DNA of 64,000 nucleotides, from assembly GCA_948146395.1 (NCBI GenBank), contig OX411557.1, positions 38,079,689 through 38,143,688 on the forward strand, read 5' to 3'. The notes beneath the pieces were generated by a model that worked only from the letters and a program-made list of their open reading frames with translations, had not been told where the DNA came from and searched no databases. Numbering within the stretch: position 1 is the first letter of the stretch; every line of letters begins with the position of its first letter. Source of the DNA: Fragum whitleyi. Lineage: Eukaryota; Mollusca; Bivalvia; Cardiida; Cardiidae. Both the position numbers and the translations under genes were made by a program. Below are positions 55,398 through 64,000 of the stretch, piece after piece.

Positions 55398-58300
55398 CTA
55401 GAATCAGACATAAAAAATCTAATATGAGCTTGTACATGTGTATTCAACAATTTCATATGTGTATAGCTTGAAGACTCTGATCAGCCTGTGCACAGTCTGA
55501 TCAGAGACTTCACTTGGTACTGGGTTGGAAGCGATGGACCAAATTCCTCTTTTCACAATTGCAAAAAGATTTCATTTAAGAGATGAAGAGACTAGTTGTT
55601 GATTTCATTGAGGTATCAAACCAAAAACGTATAACACTGTTTGAATACGCGAAGCAGATTCATTCATCAGTGTGATTAGGTTTTTACTTTCATAGCTCAA
55701 TGAAATCAGCAAATCATCTCTTCATATCTTATAATTTTACACCATGAGGACAAAAATGTAAAGATATGTCAACAATGAAGCTGTTTTCTTATGGGGCTAC
55801 TTTCTGTGGCAGCTTACAAAAACAGTAGCGTTATCAAAATTAATTTCATTGAAAATAAAAGCAATTTTTTAGCTTTCATTGAAAAAAAAAAGGAATTTTT
55901 CAGTCAATCTAATACACAAAATATGATGGAATCAACTAAAATTAAATGATTCCACCTTGTGACTGTGCAAGAAGCTGAATGCCACCTCCCATCACGAAGA
56001 CATGAAATTGTTGGAAATAGCACGCTAGGGCTAATATATAAGCCCCAGTCAACGCAATTGGTAGCCAGTGGTATGCCCAATCATTGGGTTCTAAGTTCTA
56101 TCACAAATGGTGGTGTACATGTCATCCTTTCCCACATTTGCGGCCCACCAATGGGTAGATCACCCATTCGGAACACCACTCGGCCTATCTCACGATCAAC
56201 CTCGGATGTTTTTAGACGGACTATTTTTTGAAAATTACGGGAAAACCTTGGAAAAACTCGATGACGTCAGTTAAAATAGCTTGAGTCCTCGAAACTTTGG
56301 GTGAAAACATTCGACGTCGTCAATGTTGCTCGTTTAAGTCACTGACGTGAAACCATCGTATCCTTATATAAATATCTTTCGATTCTTAAATAACGGCTGA
56401 AAAAACTTAATTTTTTTCGAATGATCCGTTATTCTCAAAAATTAAGATTTTTCAGACGTTTTTTACTGCAAAAAAATAAATCTTAAGATAGCGCCGGTTG
56501 TTTCGCGCTAGTTTTCTTTACACTGTTTCCGCCTTATATACATCCGGGGTCTGTTGCAGTTTACGGAAATTGCCGAGTGATGCTCCGAATGGTAGATCAC
56601 CGATAGTCTATATGGGATGAGCAGCTATAGGCTCAGAAAGGATATCATAGCAGTATTGTTGAGAGAACTAAGCCAAAACCCTTGTACCTCCAGCACTGGT
56701 TTTTGGACTCTTTCCTTTATCTGACAGCTATCAATAAGGAAATCTTAAGAATCGTTCCTTAAGAATCATTGAAAGAGGTTGACATGATTCTTTCATTTTC
56801 TGCTTTATTAGCATTGATCTACATGTATGCTTTCTGCCAAAAAGACTGAAATAAAAACGAGTCCTATAATGTACTACTACATTAGAGTTATAGGAGAGAG
56901 GCTTATGGACAGGTCAAATTCTAAACCTTAAGACATTCAATTTTCAAATTTGAAGTCTCGTTTAACAGTGATCTTCCAAGACGTTTCCACACAGTAACTT
57001 TCATTCTTATAATCTTGTTATATCCTATAATGTCATAGAGAAGTTGAAGAAAGATTTTCAAACTTGCAACTCGCATACTCAAGTTAGCTATACAGGATCA
57101 TCATGGGCATTCTCTTCAATTTTATATATTTGCCACAGTAGATAATCTTTCTGAACTTTCCAAAGTCAAATAAGATTAGACAACAACACAGTCACAAGAT
57201 TGGTTACCATGACAGCAAATGTGGCTTATTTTGATAAATTGATCTGAAAATGTTGTTTATAATTTCCTGTTTTTCTTCGCTTATAACTGACATGTGATGT
57301 GTAGATGGAATTTATTATGTAAAAGAAGCAACTAAGCTGCAAGTTATTTTGTTGTTGTGTGCATTGGTTACCTTGACAACGGTAACTATGACTCATAATA
57401 TGGCTGCATTTTCAACTTCTGAGTTATTTCTTAAATTTTTGCAGCATGATGAACTGATGATGATTATTGGGACATATCTAACAAAAAGTGCTCTTTCAAA
57501 AACCGCAAAAAAATCATTGGGCATTTTTGTTACCATGGCAACCATTTTTATTATTTTCTTAAATCAGTTATTACAAGTCCCTGAAAGTTTACATGTGATA
57601 AGAAAAGAGATCCAATAAGCCTCTATTAAATACAAGAAAAAAGAACAAAAATGTAATAGTTGTCATGGTAATTTGCTGATCCAACCCCAAATTAAGCATT
57701 TTTTGGGGTGATTTTGTAGCCTCTTTCATAAAAAATGAAACCAGTTTACACAACTATTTTTCATTTATAAGTTAGAGGGAGGTTTGAACTTTATTTAGGA
57801 TTAAGAAATATTCGGGTTGCTTAGCGTTTGATACCCGTATCCAAGGACTAAAAATGGGCTTTTGTGTAATTTTACATAATTGTTCCCATAGCAACAGGTT
57901 ATTTCCTGCAAGTTTTTGGAAAAAAAATTCATATGTCCTAAAAGGTCTATCTGAGCAATTTTGTGAATTATCATAACATTGAATAGGATTTCAATTATCT
58001 AGACAATTGAGGACTCTTAAGGACGATTGCTAGAATTAATTTTCTAAGATAGAATATTTTTATTTTTTCATATATTGTAGATTAAAGTATGCCGATTGCA
58101 AAAATGGAAAGAAAAAAGGGGGTCACCGAATCAGATTTTTCGTATAACGTCATAGAATGTCATAGGTATCGAGTAAATTTTTGTCCGATTTTTTCGCCGA
58201 TTTTCATTTCTTGGTAATGGCATAAAAACCCTAACGCAATCAAATCTAATCAAACAACTCACATCATTTTTATTTTAATTTTATAGATAGGAAGTTATTT

Positions 58301-59584
58301 GCACTGAATATAATACACAATTGTCGATTAAAAGGAAAAATAATGATTTTTAACGTATTTTTTCCCAATGCGTAAAAAACTGGTATATCGAAAATGAACG
58401 AGAATATTTTCAAAATTTATTACTTTTGATCAAATTTCTCAAAAACTCTGAAATAGAAAATTTTATTTTTTCTATATTTTGTAGATAATCATATGTTCGT
58501 GTGATATTGATATAAAAAAAGGTATGGTCACCGTTCTAATTTTTGAGAAAAAATGCAAAATTATAGGTCACCCAGTTTTGACGCAAAGGAAAAAATCACT
58601 CAAGATTATTTTTCTCTTGCCAGTTTTATGTACAAAATCAATGATATTCAATCTTTCTTAAATTAGTCGATTATGGAGTTGAATTCCTCAACAATTAGGA
58701 GGGAATCACTTTATTTTGCGTCAGTGAATCACAAGGTCAAATCATATGAAAAGGTCAAGGTCATATATCAAGGCCAACGTTACATAAATCACGCAAAAAT
58801 CTAGTTTTTTCACAAATCTTCAAGCCTACTGAAAATAGTCTACTCACATATGGAAAAATAATTGATCTTGTCAATAAGCATCATCAAATGCCCTGATCGA
58901 AATCATGTGATGAGATCAAGGTCATCTATCTCGCTCACACCCCATCCCCTAATAAAATTTCAAATACACCCAGGTCTGTTAAAAAATTTTCCAAACATTG
59001 GAAATTAAAAATCTGACTAAGATCATTTGACAACGACAGGATCGTTTATCAAGGTCAACCTTTCAAAAATTAACCCCGTTAAAAACGAAATGTGACGGTT
59101 ACATGTAGCTATCGGATATACGACTGATAACGTTGTTTTGCGTCTGATTATGCGCGGGAACGTTAACGTCACAAATACCTACAAAAACGACGCTGACGTC
59201 ATATCCTTTATTCTATATAATAAAGTGGCTGCGATAATTTATATAATTATGTTTTTTAGTGATAGGATTAGTTAATCGTCTTCATGAAAGCATTTTCCGC
59301 GAAATATAGAAATTTAATGGGGTTTTGTAGTGTTTTTGTTACGTCCGAGATAAGTGCAAGTTTGGAGCGCATACTCCTTTTTGAAGAGTTCGATGCGCAA
59401 AGACGTTGCGCAAGAACGAACTCCCGAAATCGTCCTTAAGATGTTCTACTGTCTTCATTTATGGGATATGAATTCACGTTGCCATAGCAACGAACACAAA
59501 AGTTAATATGAAATAAGGCAAAGCCTTAAAAGCGAGCGCAGCAATTTGTGTACTGGTTGACAAATTATTTGTTACGAGAAAGAG

Positions 59585-59615
<31 letters not shown>

Positions 59616-62600
59616 CAGAGAGAGAGAGAGTCAGACAGAGAGAGACAGAGAGAGCATATGTATTTTATTGTTTAGTGCGTAATCCCAGGATCTATCAGTT
59701 GCGAAATTAATTTTCAATTTATGCACATTTCATTCTGTTATGTCTAATTGAAAACAAATTAAGTGACGTAAGATTTTCGCAAATCAACTTGCACCTTACC
59801 TTTAATTCAATTTTATTCTCTGGTAAAAAAACAAACAAACATACCTTTTTTTAATTCCTCTCTTGGAAAAAGCTGAAGTGACCACAGATACTAGACTGAA
59901 AATGACCTAGTCATAGTGTAAATTTATGTGAACATCAGGTAAAAGAAATCATTATTTCTAGACTGGATGAGATTTCCCAAATTGTTAAAAAAATATAAAT
60001 GAATAAATAAATAAATGAATAAAATAAAACAGGAAAAATCAATAAATACTAGGTTAAATTAATACGCCTGTATTTCTATAGCAATATCAAAATGTCAATG
60101 GTTTATGTTCCGATTGTATATGACCCACTTAACATTAGAAAAAGTTTTGAATTTGAAATTGTAGGTTTAGCAGACCTAAATTTCGTTCATTTAGATGAAG
60201 CTGATAAACTAACAGCTTTTGAATACAATAACGTGATAAGAACTAATTTTAAAAGGAATTGCTTGAAATTTCCCATAGAATCTGCATTTTCTACATGGAT
60301 CTATATAATAAATATATAAAATATAATAAAATATAATAAATTTCACTAAATTATGAAATAGGCTACTACCTTGTCTATTTTATTTAAGTACCATTACATA
60401 TCACCAATAATGTATTGAGTAGATGTATGTTTGTGATGTACAATCTATTTCCCCAATACTTAATGATCTGCTCATCAGTTAAGCGATTAAGTTTCATACC
60501 TCTATGAAATCGAGACATAACTTCTTCATAAGCTCAGATTTAATCCCATTTAGTAAAAAAAGTAAAGATTTATCACTAAAAGCAAACATTGTTCATGGGG
60601 CCACTTTCCGTGGAAGTTATCGGAAAAACTTTGTACTCAAAATTGTTTTCATTTTGGCAAATAAGAATGCATAAACCTTTTTGAACATAACTGGAATTAA
60701 ACTATTATATTGTCTTCATGGTTAAAAAAATGCTCTTGAAAACGGGCCCTTGTACAGGCGGCAACAACAACAAAAGACAAACATATTAACATAAACTTTA
60801 CAAACTATCATTTCCTTCTTTCCCACAATGTTTTCTCATGACCTGAAAAAAATAATAAATCATTACATTCTTGTTTTGGTTATTACAAGGCAACTATAGT
60901 CACTCTTTTCTATATTAAACACATTGAAAATCGTAAGAAACATGTTGCATGCATAACAAGTACTCAAGTCTATGATTGAAAAATTTAAATGTCCAGACTA
61001 AATTATTCATGACGTCATTGCCCATTATTGATGACATCAAGAATGTTTGTGTTGACATTTTAATCTTATAATGCATGCATCATGTAAATCTGGGGGTTAA
61101 CATGTTCCAGGTCGTATACGTGTTAGGACTACAAGTAAGGATGTTAAAATTAGCCTTGTCATTCATTATAACTAACACTAAAGAACATTTTGTGGGAATG
61201 ATCGCGTGAATCGCTTCGGTCGGCCTCGCTTTTGGCTTTGTTTTGTTGCTTCCGGTAGAAAATAAAAGTTTTATAGAAACATGGTTTTAACGGGATAGCT
61301 TAAATTAATTTTCAATTTTTAAATCTTTCTTTTACGAACGATACGTTGAGGTATTTTTCCAATACAATTTTTTACTTTTTTTCTATCCTGCAAGTGAATT
61401 CACTCCGGGTGAGAAATGACACGATTTTGTCGTTTGACAGTAAAATAGAATAGAATAACACACGTTACCATAAACGCTCGCTTCGCGCTCACGGCCTTCG
61501 GCCGTTCGCGAGCTGCGCTCGCTATTATTATGTGAATGTTAATGTGGTATTTCCTTGTAAAACGGAAAACAATGTCTGTATTTTGTAATAACATTTGAAA
61601 AAATGCAAAAATCAATATTTTAGTAGGGTATGTTCGTTGTTACTATGGAAACATAAGTAAACAACGTTTTCCCAGAAATATTATTAATTCATTTGAGAGA
61701 ACCATGATGGGGAACTTATATCTTATGTCTTTTATTTTAGTTTGTGTATATTACTGATATATTTAGATTTAAAAACTCGCAAAACGGACCTTTTCTATCT
61801 TTAACGTCTGTTTGCCATGGCAAGCAGAAGTGATTTAAAGATTTTTTTTTTTATCTTATTTTTACTTTTGGGTCAGCCCTATCCTCATGTTTAAATTTTA
61901 TAAAAAATTGAGACATAGCGTGCCATCTCTCTATTTAAAAGTGTAAGTGCTTACAGAGAATTGCTATAAATAGAGAGGCGCCAGCGACTAGTATTAGTCT
62001 TGCAGCATCTTTTTAAGAATATCAAATAAAATTAAGTATTTATGAGTAAAATTCGAATTCCATTGTGTGAGGCAGGCCTAAAATTATTTATCAACTTACC
62101 AATATTAGAGAAAGTATCGTAATGATTGCTCTGGAAGGCGGTGTACTGTAAATTCTTGACAGTAAAACTGCTGCCATAACCAAGGTCAATTTGCTTCGTT
62201 GAATGACATAGGTATGAGCCGTTTGTGTTTGCTTCGAAAGGTTTTCCCTTTAGACTTTTACTTATAGTGACCATTCCGTTCGCTGGAATAAAATAAATTT
62301 AAATTAAATGTAATAAAAAACGGTCAATTTATAAACTGAAATACTCAATGAATGTGAAGGGAATAGATTTAAAAAACATTCGTACATTAAGAAATCTAAT
62401 ATATAGGGTATTTTCATGGTAATCAATAGTCCCTTAATATCCCTAGTTTTAGGGAAAATAAGGCAAGAACAATGGTTCCGGGCGCTAATATACATGTTTA
62501 GATGACCTCGACACGAATAAGTGAATCCGCCAATTTGATGAATGCCTGGAATAAGTTCTACACTTTTTTCGGCGTCTAACTTACACCGCGGAGTTCTGAG

Positions 62601-64000
62601 CTTAAAAATGCAAGACTTTAAAAATCATTCTTGCCATAAATCTACCCGCGCATTTACCAAATCTTATCGTTTGAATAATTACAGGACTGGTAAGAATTTA
62701 AAGTCATCATTTCATGGCGGAACTCTGACCATTTATAGCCACAGTCGTGGGTGAATAATGTATAAGTCGTTGAACGAACTTAAAATTAGTCAATAAAAAG
62801 AAATTCTTATAAATTCTTACTCGTTTAGCATATTTAGTAAATAAGTTTATCTTGATTCCATGACTCATTTATTTAAGAGTCAACATAATCGAAGACATTA
62901 TAAGAATGAAATGTGTATAATACCGAATTTAGGATCTATATCTGGGAAAAACTGCTTTTTACTGGAGGACGTCGTGTTATACATGTACATCAAATAAATA
63001 TGGCTCCACCAAAAGTCCGAAGGGGAACCATCTTCACCGAAAGTACCCTCTTTATCGTTTTCTTTCTTAACGGTTATGTTCATTTGCCAGTTGTTGTAAA
63101 ATGTGACGTAGAGTACGTCGATAGTAGTTGAGTTGCCACAACTGCCTTTCACAAAGTTAATGTCGCCTACTGAAAATATCGCCGACTTGTTCTGAAATTG
63201 TTTAGAATTAATTTTGACTCTGACAATAAATGACTTTAACTCTTCAAAGATTTTTCCTTTTTCTAATGACACATTAAGATTGCTTTTATATTTTAATCAA
63301 TGATTAACTTCTGAAGAAAATTATACAGCACAGTTTTATGATTAAAAGGCATTAATGGAAGTAATTATTTATGTATGTAAATGCCACTTTAACAGCTTTT
63401 CACAGTTTTCACAGGGTGTCCTAACTTTCAGTGCTCAGTGCATGATGATACATGATATAGGAAATCAAAAAAGTGTTTAAGAAAATAAGCCATTTCTTAG
63501 ATCGTATTATAATATGACCTACGTCGCGGGAGTGAAATAACCGCATTGAATATATTTGATATTACACGTGTGTTATTACACTAGTGGAATAATTATGCAA
63601 ATGAACCCAGAGAGAATAGCAACGCAATTTTTTCTAACCGCGAAAATGACGTCATAAAGTACATATTGTGACGTCAGTATTAAACGGCGTTATAAGTTTC
63701 GCGGGAAATTGAAATGTTGAAGTTCAAGAATTTTGACATTTTTTTCGCAAAAATCTTGGTCATACTATAAATAGAATATAAAATTTGTGATCAGGAAATA
63801 CAGAATTTATTAGACTCGTCATCTAAAACAGATAAAAACTCGGCACATCCTCGTTTTTATCTGTTTATAGATGACTCGTTTAATAAATTCGGTATTCAAT
63901 GACCACTCATTCAATATCCTCTATTTACATTACAATTTACACGTACCATTCCAGGGGTTGAAGAAGGATATGAAATATTTAACTGGAATTCGCCAATCAC
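55246..64000 (-). CDS. LAMP: LAMP-family lysosomal membrane glycoprotein, 3' part, 4 exons
   Basis: Type I lysosome-associated membrane glycoprotein; abundant on lysosome, late endosome and phagosome membranes. Exons in transcript order: 64000-63947 (partial), 63191-62924, 62282-62100, 55397-55246; 219 codons with stop, all introns GT-AG and in frame. Visible parts: the C-terminal half of a LAMP luminal domain with cysteines in GSCG, SYLCHS and TECPED (matching the 2nd, 3rd and 4th family cysteines; the 1st would be upstream), several N-glycosylation sequons (NIS, NKS, NST, NIT, NTT, NKT), the conserved stretch FTVKNLQYTAFQ, one transmembrane segment (about YIYVGVGLGVLVAMVMVIYI) and a short tail ending NYEEL. 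YEEL is a YxxPhi sorting signal at the C-terminus, as in LAMPs, though LAMPs usually have Gly before the Tyr. Signal peptide and first exons are outside the window. Convergent with shark, 3 kb apart. Confidence 0.87.
55424..55520. repeat. S-type element fragment
   Basis: ATGAGCTTGTACATGTGTAT and GATCAGCCTGTGCACAGTCT; right half missing. Confidence 0.65.
55580..55732. repeat. H3-type hairpin MITE
   Basis: AGATGAAGAGACTAGTTGTT at left; AATCATCTCTTCATATCTTA at right; GATTTCATTGAGG/CTCAATGAAATC inner arms. Confidence 0.8.
56040..56690 (+). mobile_element. SINE1-like copy, degenerate, interrupted
   Basis: Head GCAATTGGTAGCC and GGGTTCTAAGTTCTATC, body CCACCAATGGGTAGATCACC, resumed after the insertion with CTATATGGGATGAGCAGC. 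Confidence 0.7.
56165..56591. mobile_element. ACTCGGC MITE with 10-bp target duplication
   Basis: 427 bases. 20-bp ends CATTCGGAACACCACTCGGC and, inverted, CATTCGGAGCATCACTCGGC (two differences). GTAGATCACC flanks both sides (56155-56164, 56592-56601). A 9-11-bp duplication points to a Mutator-like origin (inference). No transposase frame. Confidence 0.93.
56691..62099. other. LAMP last intron, remainder
   Basis: AT-rich. 59577-59655 is a (GA)n/(GACA)n microsatellite; 61475-61522 is a GC-rich palindromic block around GGCCTTCGGCC; 61930-61985 a weak hairpin (CTCTCTATTT/AAATAGAGAG). Open frames at 57349-57618 and 60092-60319 show no recognised domain. Confidence 0.5.
59577..59655. repeat. (GA)n/(GACA)n microsatellite
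   Basis: Alternating GAGAGA and GACAGACA runs. Confidence 0.95.
62100..62282 (-). CDS. LAMP: LAMP exon: YLC and YTAFQ
   Basis: 183 bases, acceptor ttattccag, donor gtaagt, phase 1-1. Carries SYLCHS and FTVKNLQYTAFQ, the best conserved signature of the LAMP luminal domain. Confidence 0.9.
62924..63191 (-). CDS. LAMP: LAMP exon: luminal domain with GSCG
   Basis: Acceptor aatttcag, start at 63191, end at 62924 before gtatta; 268 bases. Holds the GSCG cysteine, the hydrophobic strand pattern that follows it in LAMPs (IDVLYVTFY), and PDIDPKF, which lines up with the family DID segment before the third cysteine. Confidence 0.85.
63786..63905. repeat. hairpin MITE in LAMP intron
   Basis: CAGAATTTATTAGACTCGTC at left and GACTCGTTTAATAAATTCGG at right, with AACAGATAAAAACTCG/CGTTTTTATCTGTT inner arms. 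Confidence 0.88.
63947..64000 (-). CDS. LAMP: LAMP exon (partial at window edge)
   Basis: 54 bases, 18 codons ending ...SSTPGM before donor gtacgt. The phase-0 join to the next exon gives a continuous luminal segment with sequon NIS. Called from the donor site and frame continuity; weakest of the four exons. Confidence 0.65.

Noticed and set aside
57349..57618. 89-codon membrane-like ORF
   Set aside because: Inside the LAMP last intron on the opposite strand; hydrophobic by AT-rich composition, no family match.
60092..60319. 75-codon ORF
   Set aside because: Looks mildly coding-like, but stands alone in the LAMP intron with no recognised domain or splice partner.

Overview
This is animal (intron-rich, AT-rich) genomic DNA. 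The density of hairpin MITEs, tRNA-derived SINEs and the 'AGCTCACCTGAGC ... CTCTTGTTT' class of tandem-repeat elements suggests a mollusc, most likely a bivalve; the species cannot be fixed from the sequence alone. Two host genes can be supported. (1) A complete 18-exon gene on the + strand (21633-52263) for an 807-residue non-receptor tyrosine kinase with the order SH2 - ankyrin repeats - SH2 - proline-rich linker - kinase. This is the Shark/HTK16 family, known from Hydra, insects and other invertebrates and absent from vertebrates. All 17 introns are GT-AG and every junction keeps frame. (2) The 3' part of a LAMP (lysosome-associated membrane glycoprotein) gene on the - strand (64000 down to 55246): four exons covering the end of the luminal domain, the transmembrane segment and a short tail ending in the sorting signal YEEL. 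Its 5' exons lie beyond the window.

Layout. 1-21.6 kb has no host gene that I can support; it holds microsatellites, a 0.8 kb purine-rich tract, MITEs, SINEs, a large tandem-repeat element carrying a 5'-truncated LINE, and a recent 0.24 kb duplication. 21.6-52.3 kb is the Shark gene; its introns are packed with nested mobile elements, several ending within 50 bases of a splice site. 52.3-55.2 kb is the tail-to-tail spacer between the two genes. 55.2-64 kb is the LAMP gene, with a 6.7 kb last intron.

How the genes relate. In Drosophila, Shark acts below the engulfment receptor Draper, and LAMPs coat lysosomes and maturing phagosomes. Convergent adjacency of the two is therefore suggestive, but nothing in the sequence shows co-regulation.

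Most notable points: the full Shark model; a Glu at the predicted kinase gatekeeper position; a tandem array of decayed copies of the end of exon 10 inside intron 10, one of which differs from the exon mainly by silent changes; several datable nested insertions with clear target-site duplications; and a repeat that starts right after the LAMP stop codon and has an inverted copy 50 kb away.
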